From CPC320 sp002684375 (GTDB lineage: Bacteria; Pseudomonadota; Alphaproteobacteria; Rhodobacterales; Rhodobacteraceae): a stretch of 64,000 bases of DNA. Position numbers and translations under genes: made by a program. This document shows positions 1-8,247 of this stretch, piece after piece. Under the pieces are notes generated by a model, which saw only the letters and a program-made list of their open reading frames with translations, was not told where the DNA came from and searched no databases. The stretch is taken from NCBI GenBank assembly GCA_965662545.1, contig CBFIHZ010000010.1, positions 37,139-101,138 of the forward strand. The letters run 5' to 3'. Numbering within the stretch: position 1 is the first letter of the stretch; each line of letters opens with the position of its first letter.

Positions 1-1
1 G

Positions 2-907
2 CCAAATGGATCAGAGGCGCCGGGGCAAGCGCCTGTGGAAGGCGCAACAGAAACAACAAACTCTGGAGCCACTGACGGGGGCACTTTGGCAGAGGATGGC
101 GCGCGTTTAGAAGGGGATTCTGCCAAGGAATCTGCCAAGGAAAAGGAAACTCAGGGTTCTATCGAGACTGCGACGCAGACGGGCAACGAGGCTGAAACAG
201 CACCTGAAACATCTCTGGCGGTTGCAGCTGTGGTTGCGATTGAAAACGCTGAGGCGAGTGCGGCCTCTGAAGTTGTACTCGCGAAAACCGACAACCGGAC
301 GATTGAAAATGCAGATACTGATCCTGCAGTGACCGAGACTGCGGCTGTGGCGGTGACTGAGGTTTTGGCTGAGAGTGTGATTGAGACTGCGACCGAGACT
401 GCTACCGAGACTGGGACAGAGACTGGGACAGAGACTGCGACCGAGAGTGCGGCCGAGACTGAGGCTGAGGCCGCGCCTGATATGGAGGTGTTTTTCACGT
501 TCACTTGGGGACGCAATCGCGCGCAATCAAAGCCAAAGGGACAGGGCCGCAGGTTCAGTGATGGGCCGGCAAAAGAAGCCGCGTCAAATACGGGAGACAC
601 TGCAAAAAACGATGGTCGGGGCGGATCCAACAGCCGCAAAAGCAGACATAATAAGCCAGATGGAGAGCAGGCAGCTCAAGATAGAGCTGGTCTGAAAAAA
701 TCTGGCCAATCGCGGCAGACGACACCGGGTCAACAAAAACCGGGCCGGGACAAATTTAATCGAGATAAAGACCGCAAACCCGGAAAGGGTAAGTTCCGTC
801 ATAACGACGGGCCAAAGCAATTTGCGGCCTCTCCAAAGAAAAGCCAACAGATCGATCCGGACAATCCGTTTGCCGCCGCTTTAATGGGGCTGAAGGATAA
901 AATTTAG
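2..907 (+). CDS. C-terminal tail of a probable DEAD/DEAH-box helicase (5' end outside the window)
   Basis: The reading frame is open from the first bases, so this is the end of a larger gene. What remains is a disordered tail of about 300 residues: an acidic Glu/Thr/Ala-rich half that includes a short tandem repeat, then a Lys/Arg/Gln-rich basic half, ending in DPDNPFAAALMGLKDKI. I see no folded domain. In Rhodobacterales a helicase with such a charged tail usually sits directly upstream of the S4-domain gene, fdxA and carD, and all three follow here, so the helicase call rests on context rather than on helicase motifs. The next gene begins 1 base after the stop, which suggests one transcript. 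Confidence 0.55.
   Translation, partial: PNGSEAPGQAPVEGATETTNSGATDGGTLAEDGARLEGDSAKESAKEKETQGSIETATQTGNEAETAPETSLAVAAVVAIENAEASAASEVVLAKTDNRTIENADTDPAVTETAAVAVTEVLAESVIETATETATETGTETGTETATESAAETEAEAAPDMEVFFTFTWGRNRAQSKPKGQGRRFSDGPAKEAASNTGDTAKNDGRGGSNSRKSRHNKPDGEQAAQDRAGLKKSGQSRQTTPGQQKPGRDKFNRDKDRKPGKGKFRHNDGPKQFAASPKKSQQIDPDNPFAAALMGLKDKI
383..466 (+). repeat. Seven tandem 12-bp units in the helicase tail
   Basis: Seven consecutive 12-base units of the form GAGACTGNNACN run without gaps; the third and fourth are identical and the sixth and seventh are the most diverged. Each unit encodes four residues of the type Glu-Thr-(Ala/Gly)-Thr. Because the unit is a multiple of three, copy-number change would lengthen or shorten the acidic tail without shifting the frame. 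Confidence 0.85.
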
Positions 908-908
908 C

Positions 909-1283
909 GTGACCGAACTGGTTGATAAGCTGCGTGTAGACAAATGGTTGTGGCATGCGCGGTTTTTCAAGACCCGCAATCTGGCATCTGGGACAGTGCG
1001 GGCAGGGCACTTGCGTGTCAACGGACAAAAAATTTCCAAACCTGCCACAAATGTCAAGCTGGGAGACGTTTTGACCTTCCCGCAGGGTCGCGACGTGCGC
1101 GTAGTGAAACTGCTCGCGGTCGGCAGCCGCCGCGGTCCGGCAAGCGAAGCGCAAACACTGTACCAAGACTTGACCCCTGTTCGGGAAAAACACCCACAAG
1201 TACCGCGGTTTGAGGGAAAAGGCCGACCGACCAAACAAGATCGTCGCAATCTTGATCTTTACAATAGTCGGACGCTTGAATGA
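909..1283 (+). CDS. S4-domain RNA-binding protein, Hsp15 (HslR)-like
   Basis: A 124-residue basic protein. Residues about 7-70 form an S4 RNA-binding fold (LRVDKWLWHARFFKTR, then LRVNGQKISKPA and the strand LKLGD-like VKLGDVLTF). Hsp15 family members bind stalled 50S subunits carrying peptidyl-tRNA; that role is inferred from the family. The C-terminal 40 residues are charged and probably flexible. The GTG start lies 1 base after the upstream stop, so translation is likely coupled to the helicase gene. The length fits the family. Confidence 0.85.
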   Translation: MTELVDKLRVDKWLWHARFFKTRNLASGTVRAGHLRVNGQKISKPATNVKLGDVLTFPQGRDVRVVKLLAVGSRRGPASEAQTLYQDLTPVREKHPQVPRFEGKGRPTKQDRRNLDLYNSRTLE

Positions 1284-1330
1284 CCTGAACGGTTGCACTA
1301 CGTACAGGACAAGCTGATTGGGAAGAGTCC

Positions 1331-1669
1331 ATGACCTATGTCGTCACCGAAAATTGTATCGAGTGTAAATTTACCGACTGTGTCGAGGTTTGTCCGGTCG
1401 ACTGTTTTTACGAAGGTGAAAACACATTGGTCATACATCCCGATGAATGTATCGATTGTGGGGTGTGCGAGCCTGAATGCCCGGCTGATGCGATCAGCCC
1501 GGACACAGAACCGGGCATGGAGACATGGGTTGAGTTCAATCGCAAATACTCGGAACTTTGGCCGGTGATTGTCTCGCAGAAAGAGCCGATGCCAAATGCG
1601 GATGAGCGCGACGGCGAGGCCGACAAGATGACTAAATATTTTTCTGAAAAACCAGGCGAGGGTGGATAA
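1331..1669 (+). CDS. fdxA: 7Fe ferredoxin FdxA ([3Fe-4S][4Fe-4S])
   Basis: A 112-residue soluble electron carrier. Seven cysteines fit the 7Fe pattern: Cys9, Cys17 and Cys50 for the 3Fe-4S cluster and Cys21, Cys40, Cys43 and Cys46 for the 4Fe-4S cluster (CIDCGVCEPECP). An extra Cys12 and Cys25 are also present, as in Azotobacter-type FdxA. The C-terminal extension (EFNRKYSELWPVI) is typical of the family. It lies 47 bases after the S4 gene and before carD, a conserved roseobacter order. The physiological partner cannot be told from the sequence. Confidence 0.95.
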   Translation: MTYVVTENCIECKFTDCVEVCPVDCFYEGENTLVIHPDECIDCGVCEPECPADAISPDTEPGMETWVEFNRKYSELWPVIVSQKEPMPNADERDGEADKMTKYFSEKPGEGG

Positions 1670-1953
1670 TTTTTTGGGCGATTCGCGGGGCTTGCGTCAG
1701 TTTGCCCGCAATCTATCCGAATCGGGGATTAGGATCGCTCTATTTATAAGGTAAATCAGGGCAAATATTACCGGCACTGGGCATGTGGACAATTTTATGA
1801 TATACTGGTTTCTCAGATGATGCATGGTTCTGTAGTCAGCACACTTGCTGTACAGGGGACAGTCATTAACAGTATCAGACCAGCGCCGAATATTTGACGA
1901 TATTTGGGAAGCTGGATTTTGCTGTTTGATGATTCGCTTTAAGGAAGGTTCGA

Positions 1954-2463
1954 ATGAGTAAGTCAAAAAAACCCGATTTTCGCCCGAACGAATATGTGGT
2001 TTATCCGGCACATGGTGTCGGTCAGATTATATCGATTGAAGAACAGCAGATTGCGGGAATTTCTCTGGAATTATTTGTGATTTCATTCGAAAAAGACAAG
2101 ATGACCTTGCGGGTGCCAACCGATAAAGCCGTGCAGATCGGTATGCGGTCGCTCAGTTCGCCAGATGTAATCTTAAAGGCGATGACCACATTAAAAGGCA
2201 AGGCCAAGGTCAAGCGGGCGATGTGGTCACGGCGCGCACAAGAATATGAGCAAAAAATCAACTCTGGTGACCTGATTGCCATCGCAGAGGTCGTGCGTGA
2301 CCTGCATCGCAACGACGACCAGCGCGAACAGAGTTATTCAGAGCGTCAGCTCTATGAGGCCGCGCTTGAGCGATTGACCCGCGAGGTCGCGGCTGTGGAC
2401 AATGGCGATGAGGCGGCTGCGACCAAGCGCGTCGACGACGTGTTGATTTCACGCGCTGCCTGA
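1954..2463 (+). CDS. carD: CarD/CdnL-type RNA-polymerase-binding regulator
   Basis: A 169-residue cytoplasmic protein. The N-terminal part (EYVVYPAHGVGQIISIEE) is the RNA-polymerase-binding Tudor-like domain. The helical C-terminal half contains the conserved Trp of the DNA-contacting domain (RAMWSRRAQEYEQKI). CarD/CdnL proteins stabilise the open promoter complex, especially at rRNA promoters. A strong ribosome-binding site, AAGGAAGG, lies 6 bases before the ATG. The 284-base leader after fdxA suggests its own promoter. Confidence 0.93.
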   Translation: MSKSKKPDFRPNEYVVYPAHGVGQIISIEEQQIAGISLELFVISFEKDKMTLRVPTDKAVQIGMRSLSSPDVILKAMTTLKGKAKVKRAMWSRRAQEYEQKINSGDLIAIAEVVRDLHRNDDQREQSYSERQLYEAALERLTREVAAVDNGDEAAATKRVDDVLISRAA

Positions 2464-2581
2464 GCCGATTTCCCCAACAAAACACATATACATCCCTCAG
2501 CGAGGGGTGGGTACTTGTTTTCAATGGGCATGCATTTCAGAGGACACGCCCAGGACAGGTATCGCCGGGTGGGCGCCAGTT

Positions 2582-3340
2582 TTACACTGAAAGGCAGAGC
2601 AGAATAGTGATTTCTGCGACCTGTTGGCTTGCCCCCAATATATCGCCAGTTTGACCCTGTACTTTGTATTTGGCGATCAGTACGCAGCATGTAGTCGCTA
2701 GAGCGGTGGCGAAAAAAACCAGTAGGGGAAAGCTTTGCAGGGCGATGATCGCCAGCAGCGCTCCCAAGATTGCGGCCAATCCGACATGTCTGGCCTGTGG
2801 CGTGCCGACACTCTGTGATAGCCCGGTTGTGCGCGCCTGGGGCAAACGCAGCATCAGCACGGTTGGCGCCACCCGTGACAGCGCTGCGGCGACTAAAATT
2901 GGCGCCAACACAGCGCCTGACTCAAAGAGTTCAGACAAGGCCAGCCAGCGCAAGCCAAGGCCAAAAATCAAGGCCAAAACCCCGTAGGCGCCGATCCGGC
3001 TGTCTTTCATAATCTCAAGGCGCCGTGCCGTGTCATGGCCACCCCAGAGCCCATCGGCGCTGTCAGCCAGCCCGTCTTCATGCATGGCGCCGGTACTCAC
3101 CGTCAGACATGCCAGTGCCAATAGTGCCGCAACCCCGGTCGAGAGTCCGAGCCCAAGGCAAAGCTGTGCAAGCCCTGCCGCCGGCAGGGCAATCAACACG
3201 CCGGCCACAGGATAGGCCCAGACGGCCTGCGCGCTGCGCCCGTAGGCGGCCTCGGATATGCGCAGCGGCCAGCGGCTCAGCAGCGACAGCGCAACCGCAA
3301 TATCGCCCACGTGTAGCCAGCGCATGTCGCTTTCCCTCAT
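2582..3340 (-). CDS. cobS: Adenosylcobinamide-GDP ribazoletransferase (CobS/CobV)
   Basis: A membrane enzyme that joins adenosylcobinamide-GDP and alpha-ribazole in the last steps of cobalamin synthesis. The family signature is clear: HEDGLADSADGLWGGH, then a Lys-Asp-Ser-Arg-Ile-Gly segment and several hydrophobic helices. The ATG at 3340 gives 252 residues and has AAAGGA 8 bases upstream. An upstream in-frame ATG at 3445 would overlap cobT and add 35 residues foreign to the family. It is divergent from cobT across a 79-base gap, which looks too short for a cobalamin riboswitch. Confidence 0.95.
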   Translation of the reverse strand: MRESDMRWLHVGDIAVALSLLSRWPLRISEAAYGRSAQAVWAYPVAGVLIALPAAGLAQLCLGLGLSTGVAALLALACLTVSTGAMHEDGLADSADGLWGGHDTARRLEIMKDSRIGAYGVLALIFGLGLRWLALSELFESGAVLAPILVAAALSRVAPTVLMLRLPQARTTGLSQSVGTPQARHVGLAAILGALLAIIALQSFPLLVFFATALATTCCVLIAKYKVQGQTGDILGASQQVAEITILLCLSV

Positions 3341-3419
3341 GTCTTGGGTCCTTTTATTGCTTGCCCAGACGGCAAGGGTGTTTAAACACTCACAGAGTAG
3401 AACTTCAACGGAAGATACA

Positions 3420-4433
3420 ATGCCCGCTTTCACGTCGCTTGCCACGTTTCAAACCGTCTTGGACGGGTTGCCTACGATAGATATTGTTGCTGAACAGGGC
3501 GCCTTGGCGCGCAACAGCCAATTGACCAAACCGCCGGGCGCTTTGGGGCGTCTTGAAACTCTTGCGATCTGGTATGCGGGCTGGCGCGGGGTGGCGCGTC
3601 CTCGACTGACACGGCCGCAGGTGCTTATTTTTGCTGGCAATCACGGCATCACTGCACAGGGGGTTTCGGCGTTTCCTGCTGAGGTAACCGAGCAGATGGT
3701 ATTGAATTTTCAGGCGGGCGGTGCGGCGATCAATCAGCTGTCTGCGGCGTTTGGGGCCCGGCTTGACGTGCATCCTTTGTCTTTGGACCGGCCGACGAGA
3801 GATTTCACTACAGGCCCGGCGATGAGCGAGGCAGATTGCATCGCCGCATTGCAATCGGGGTGGGATGCGGTGGACGCCGAGGCAGATCTGCTGGTCACCG
3901 GCGAGATGGGCATCGGCAATACCACCAGTGCTGCGGCCTTGGCGCTAGCACTCTTTGGTGGCGAGGCGGCTGATTGGGTCGGGCGAGGGACGGGCGTTGA
4001 TGCGATGGGTGTGGCTCACAAATGCCGGGTTGTCGAGGCTGGTCTGGAAATGAACCCTGTGGCGCGCGGCAATGGCCTGCAGGCGCTGCGGTGTCTTGGG
4101 GGACGTGAATTGGCGGCGATGGCAGGGGCGATTGCGCGGGCGCGACAGGCCCGTATTCCCGTGGTGCTGGACGGCTTTATCTGCTGTGCGGCGGCGGCCT
4201 GCCTGCAGCACGCCCGTGGCGATGTTTTGGACCATACCGTGGCGGGACATCTGAGCGCCGAAGGCAGCCATGGCAAGTTGCTTGCGCGGATGGAGAAAGC
4301 GCCGCTGCTGTCGCTGGGAATGCGGCTGGGCGAGGGGTCAGGCGGCGCGGTGGCGATTGCTGTGGTGCAAGCGGCGGTGGCCTGCCTGTCGGGGATGGCG
4401 ACCTTTGCCGAGGCCGGTGTATCTGACGGGTAA
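3420..4433 (+). CDS. cobT: Nicotinate-nucleotide-dimethylbenzimidazole phosphoribosyltransferase (CobT/CobU)
   Basis: A 337-residue enzyme that moves phosphoribose from nicotinate mononucleotide to dimethylbenzimidazole, making alpha-ribazole phosphate for the lower ligand of B12. Family motifs are present: KPPGALGRLE, IFAGNHGI near residue 70, TGEMGIGNTTSA near residue 160, and the C-terminal LGMRLGEGSG with its catalytic Glu. The ATG at 3420 has GGAAG 6 bases upstream; the frame is open further 5' but that region overlaps the cobS promoter. It pairs functionally with divergent cobS, and no other cob genes are in the window. Confidence 0.95.
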   Translation: MPAFTSLATFQTVLDGLPTIDIVAEQGALARNSQLTKPPGALGRLETLAIWYAGWRGVARPRLTRPQVLIFAGNHGITAQGVSAFPAEVTEQMVLNFQAGGAAINQLSAAFGARLDVHPLSLDRPTRDFTTGPAMSEADCIAALQSGWDAVDAEADLLVTGEMGIGNTTSAAALALALFGGEAADWVGRGTGVDAMGVAHKCRVVEAGLEMNPVARGNGLQALRCLGGRELAAMAGAIARARQARIPVVLDGFICCAAAACLQHARGDVLDHTVAGHLSAEGSHGKLLARMEKAPLLSLGMRLGEGSGGAVAIAVVQAAVACLSGMATFAEAGVSDG

Positions 4434-4514
4434 AATCTGCAGTAAATTGGGTTTTGCATTGCGCCGCGCGCAGGTCCGTGCCGTCTGCGCTGCAATATCC
4501 TTGTCTTTTCGACC

Positions 4515-6482
4515 TTATACGTTCTTTAAAACCGTGGTGTCTGGTCTGGAGGGGGCGACTTCGGTTTTAGGGACTTTATCAGCTGGGGGTAGCGTGGATT
4601 TAGAGCTTTCCAAACTGCTCATTAACGCGGTCTCAAGCTGCTTTTCCAAGGCCTGCGCCCGCGCGATATAGGGCGCGTTGGCGCGTGCGGGCACCTTGGG
4701 GTTCCAAAGCTGTGCCAGATCTTTCATCGCCTCGCGGTCATGTTGGTAAAAGGTCTTTGCCGCTGTGTCGGCTTCATAATCTGACAGGCCAAGGTTTTCT
4801 AAAACATAGCGTCCGGCACGCAGGCTGCTGTCGAAGGTCTCGCGTACGATATCATCAGCGCCAGCATTATACAGCTCAAAGACCTGAGCGCGATCATAGG
4901 CACGGGCGATGATATGCAGGCCGGGGCGCGCTCTGTGCGCCAGTTTGACCAACTTGAGACAGGCTGCGGCATCATCCAGCGCAACCACCAGAACTTGCGC
5001 CTCCAGCAACCCTGCGGCGCGCAGGGTGACCGGTCGGGTGGGATCACCCAGAAAGCTCTTGATACCGAAGCTGCGCATCAGATCAATTTTTCGAATGTCA
5101 TGATCCAACACCACTGTCTCAAAACCCGAGGATTGCACCAAGCGGTTGACGATTTGGCCAAACCGGCCAATTCCAGCAATAATTACCGGACCCTGCTCGT
5201 TGATTTCATCTTCGATGCCGATGTCAATTTTGTCTTTCAGACGACGCGATAGGGCCCCAAAAGCCAGAAAAAGCAGCGGTGTCATCAGCATTGTCAGCGT
5301 AATGATCAAGACCAGCCTGTCTGACAGCGTCACTGATAGAATATTATGTTGCACGGCAAACGCGGTCAGCACAAACCCGAATTCCCCTGCCTGAGCCAAC
5401 CCAAGCGTAAACAGCCACCGATCACGCCCTTGAATGCCAAACAGATGGCACAACAGATATAAGACACAGCCCTTTGCAATAATTATCAAAACTGCCAGTG
5501 TCAGAAGGCCGATAGGATCATGTTGTAAAACAGACAGGTTCATCCCGGCGCCAACAGTGATGAAAAACAGCCCGAGCAAAAGGCCCTTGAACGGCTCAAT
5601 ATCACTCTCCAGCTCGTGGCGAAATTCGCTATTGGCCAGCACCACTCCGGCCAGAAAAGCGCCAAGCGCGGGTGACAGCCCAACGATGGTCATCAGGACG
5701 CTGATACCAATCACAATCAGCAGGGCAAGAGCGGTATACATCTCGCGCAGTCCCGTGGCATGGATAAAGCGAAAAATCGGCCGGATAAAATAGACACCTG
5801 CGAGGATAATCGCCGCCACGATGCTCAGCGTTGCCAGTGTTACGCCCCATCCGGGTAACCCGTCCAGCACCGTCAGGCCCAACCCGTTTTCAACGCTTTG
5901 GCCGTGCGGTGTGATTGCCGTCGGCTCTTGCAGTATATCGGGGGATTCGCCGTGTAGAAAAAGCTGCTGCTGGACAGTCAAAAGCGGCAGCAGCGCCAGA
6001 ATTGGGATGACGGCAATATCTTGGGTCAATAAGACGGCAAAGATAGAGCGCCCACCACGGCTTTTGATCAAGCCGCGTTCGGACAGCGTTTGTAGCACAA
6101 TTGCGGTCGAGGATAGTGCAAGGATCAGCCCGATGACCAATCCGGTGGCTGCGGGATATCCCAAGGCGATGGCACCCAGCATGACCCCGACGGTGGTCAG
6201 CACCAATTGCAGCCCCCCCAGTCCAAGTAACCGGTGGCGCATATCCCAAAGGGCCCGCGGGTCAAGACTGAGACCGATCAGGAACAGCATCATAACAATA
6301 CCGAATTCGGCCACATGCTGGACGTCTTTAGTCTCGCTTCCGACCAATCCGAGAATTGGGCCTATGGCAATGCCGGCTGCAAGATAGCCGAGCACTGAGC
6401 CAAGCCCCAACCGGGCGGCCAACGGTACGGCAATCACCGCCGCTCCCAGATAGATCAGGATTTGAAATAAAATTTCTGCCAT
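4515..6482 (-). CDS. Kef/YbaL-type cation:proton antiporter with RCK (TrkA-N) domain
   Basis: A 655-residue CPA2-family protein. Residues about 1-390 hold some 12 membrane segments, with the family hallmark EFGIVMMLFLIGLSLDP near residue 60. Residues about 410-530 are a cytoplasmic TrkA-N nucleotide-binding domain (IAGIGRFGQIVNRLV, then DHD). It probably exports K+ or Na+ in exchange for protons; the ion cannot be read from sequence. Its ATG overlaps the stop of the upstream lrp gene by one base, so the two are translationally coupled. I do not see a KefC-style glutathione site. Confidence 0.9.
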   Translation of the reverse strand: MAEILFQILIYLGAAVIAVPLAARLGLGSVLGYLAAGIAIGPILGLVGSETKDVQHVAEFGIVMMLFLIGLSLDPRALWDMRHRLLGLGGLQLVLTTVGVMLGAIALGYPAATGLVIGLILALSSTAIVLQTLSERGLIKSRGGRSIFAVLLTQDIAVIPILALLPLLTVQQQLFLHGESPDILQEPTAITPHGQSVENGLGLTVLDGLPGWGVTLATLSIVAAIILAGVYFIRPIFRFIHATGLREMYTALALLIVIGISVLMTIVGLSPALGAFLAGVVLANSEFRHELESDIEPFKGLLLGLFFITVGAGMNLSVLQHDPIGLLTLAVLIIIAKGCVLYLLCHLFGIQGRDRWLFTLGLAQAGEFGFVLTAFAVQHNILSVTLSDRLVLIITLTMLMTPLLFLAFGALSRRLKDKIDIGIEDEINEQGPVIIAGIGRFGQIVNRLVQSSGFETVVLDHDIRKIDLMRSFGIKSFLGDPTRPVTLRAAGLLEAQVLVVALDDAAACLKLVKLAHRARPGLHIIARAYDRAQVFELYNAGADDIVRETFDSSLRAGRYVLENLGLSDYEADTAAKTFYQHDREAMKDLAQLWNPKVPARANAPYIARAQALEKQLETALMSSLESSKSTLPPADKVPKTEVAPSRPDTTVLKNV

Positions 6483-6952
6483 CAGTCGGCTGCCATAGGT
6501 AAAGGAGCGTCATCTTTGGTCTGGTTCATCACGATCTGGCTGTGGACCCGCGCCACGGTGGGATGGGTCAAAAGCGTTTCCTGTATCAATCGGTTCAAGT
6601 CGTCCAAAGTGGCGCAATAGACCCTAAGCAGATAATCGGCTTCTCCGGTCAGGGTCCAGGCGCTGACAATTTCCGGCTGGCGGGCAATCAAATGGGCGAG
6701 GGCTTTGCTGTGCTCGGCTGAGTGCCGGTTGAGATGAACCTGTACAAAGGCCTGAATGGACAGGCCAAGCCGGGCTGGATCAAGCCGGGCTGTATAGCCG
6801 GTAATATAGCCCGCGGTGTCAAGCTTATGCCGCCGTCGACCGGCTTGGCTGGCCGACAGACCAAGGATCTCGCCAAGTTGATCTGATGTCAGTTGGGCGT
6901 CGTTTTGAACTGCAGCCAGCAGGCGCATGTCGATGTCGTCGAGAGAATACAT
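6482..6952 (-). CDS. Lrp/AsnC-family transcriptional regulator
   Basis: A 156-residue regulator. Residues about 1-60 form the AsnC helix-turn-helix (DDIDMRLLAAVQNDAQLT, then LSASQAGRRRHKL). Residues about 65-150 form the RAM ligand-binding domain (LTGEADYLLRVYC, TVARVHSQIVM). Such proteins sense amino acids. It is divergent from hpd across 129 bases and overlaps the downstream antiporter, so regulation of both tyrosine breakdown and its own operon is a reasonable inference. Confidence 0.92.
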   Translation of the reverse strand: MYSLDDIDMRLLAAVQNDAQLTSDQLGEILGLSASQAGRRRHKLDTAGYITGYTARLDPARLGLSIQAFVQVHLNRHSAEHSKALAHLIARQPEIVSAWTLTGEADYLLRVYCATLDDLNRLIQETLLTHPTVARVHSQIVMNQTKDDAPLPMAAD

Positions 6953-6988
6953 GAATAATTACTTTTTTGAAAATATCATCCAATCATC

Positions 6989-7024
6989 GCGCATAATTTT
7001 TGGATTTTACAGTGAAATATGCGC
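6989..7024. promoter_or_regulatory. Inverted repeat between lrp and hpd, possible Lrp site
   Basis: GCGCATA at 6989-6995 is repeated in inverted form as TATGCGC at 7018-7024, with centres 29 bases apart on AT-rich DNA. It is the only clear dyad in the divergent promoter region. Lrp-type octamers often bind spaced, AT-flanked half-sites, so this is a candidate operator controlling hpd and the regulator itself. Confidence 0.4.
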
Positions 7025-7081
7025 AAAAACCGCATTAAATCCGAGGTATTCTTGCATTATAAAACTAAAAGGAGGCCCGCC

Positions 7082-8155
7082 ATGGGACCGTTTCCGCATA
7101 ATGCACCCCGATCGAAAATTACAAAAGACAATCCTGCCGGTACCGATGGGTTTGCTTTCGTTGAATTTATGGACCCCAATCCGGACCATCTGCGGTCGGT
7201 TTTTACTAATATGGGATATGAGAAAACAGCAGTCCATAAAACAAAAGCGATTGAGCTTTGGCAGCAGGGCGATATCACTTATGTGTTGAATTCTGAGCCG
7301 GACGGGTTTGCCGCCCGGTTTGGTGCTGTTCACGGACCTTGCGCGCCCGCCATGGGGTGGCGAGTGGTTGATGCGCAGCGGGCTTTTGCGCATGCGGTTG
7401 CGCAGGGTGCCGAACCCTATATTGCCGCAGACCGTAGCTTTAATATGCCGGCAATAAAGGGGATTGGCGGCTCGCTTTTATATTTTGTCACGTTTGACGG
7501 AGAAAATGATCCGCTTGCAAAAGAGTTTGATCGTTTGCGCCCTGATATGCCGCAGGGGGTTGGGTTTCATTACCTCGACCATTTGACGCATAATGTGTTT
7601 AAGGGGAATATGGACCGTTGGTCGCAGTTTTATGCTGACTTGTTCAATTTCCGCGAAATCGGATTTTTTAAGATTGATGGTAAATTTACTGGTCTTATCA
7701 GTCGGGCGCTGACTTCTCCCTGCGGTCGCATTCGAATTCCTATCAACGAGGATCGTGGCGAGACGGGTCAGATTGTCGATTATCTTAAACGCTATAACGG
7801 CGAGGGTATTCAGCATATTGCTGTGGGCACAAACGATATTTACGGGGCGACTGATCAGATTGCGGCCAACGGGGTGCAATTCATGCCCCGCCCAAATAAA
7901 ACCTATTATGATCTCAGCCACGCGCGGGTCACGCGCCATAACGAGCCATTAGATAGGATGCGGGCGCATGGTATATTGATTGATGGCGAAGGTGTGGTGA
8001 ACGGTGGCACAACCAAAATACTGCTGCAGGTGTTTTCCCGAACCATGGTGGGGCCAATCTTTTTCGAATTCATTCAACGCAAGGGGGATGAGGGCTTTGG
8101 TGAAGGTAATTTTCAGGCGCTGTTTGAATCGATCGAGCGCGCGGATGTCGCATAG
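7082..8155 (+). CDS. hpd: 4-hydroxyphenylpyruvate dioxygenase
   Basis: A 357-residue Fe(II) enzyme that converts 4-hydroxyphenylpyruvate to homogentisate in tyrosine degradation. Two vicinal-oxygen-chelate halves are visible. The likely iron ligands are His167 (LDHLTHNV), His245 (IQHIAVG) and Glu329 (FFEFIQRKG), matching the family. The ATG at 7082 has a near-perfect AAAGGAGG 6 bases upstream; an earlier in-frame start at 7019 would add 21 atypical residues. The downstream enzymes of the pathway (hmgA, fahA) are not in this window. Confidence 0.96.
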   Translation: MGPFPHNAPRSKITKDNPAGTDGFAFVEFMDPNPDHLRSVFTNMGYEKTAVHKTKAIELWQQGDITYVLNSEPDGFAARFGAVHGPCAPAMGWRVVDAQRAFAHAVAQGAEPYIAADRSFNMPAIKGIGGSLLYFVTFDGENDPLAKEFDRLRPDMPQGVGFHYLDHLTHNVFKGNMDRWSQFYADLFNFREIGFFKIDGKFTGLISRALTSPCGRIRIPINEDRGETGQIVDYLKRYNGEGIQHIAVGTNDIYGATDQIAANGVQFMPRPNKTYYDLSHARVTRHNEPLDRMRAHGILIDGEGVVNGGTTKILLQVFSRTMVGPIFFEFIQRKGDEGFGEGNFQALFESIERADVA

Positions 8156-8247
8156 AAACGCGCCGCGCACGCCAGTCATTGTCAGGTCGGTCAGCTTGAC
8201 CGGCTTTCACATGGAGGCGCAGATTTTGCTTGTCAAACTCTATTGAG

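Noticed and set aside
107..639. Long minus-strand open frames opposite the helicase tail
   Set aside because: They are shadows of the repetitive plus-strand frame, have Ser/Leu/Val-repeat translations and no ribosome-binding site.
2494..2506. CCCTC-AGC-GAGGG hairpin after carD
   Set aside because: The stem is only 5 bp with a 3-base loop and no T tract directly follows, so it is too weak to call a terminator.
3341..3419. Cobalamin riboswitch between cobS and cobT
   Set aside because: The gap is 79 bases and shows no B12-box-like sequence.
5821..6387. 188-residue plus-strand frame opposite the Kef antiporter gene
   Set aside because: The minus-strand antiporter has full domain support over the same bases.
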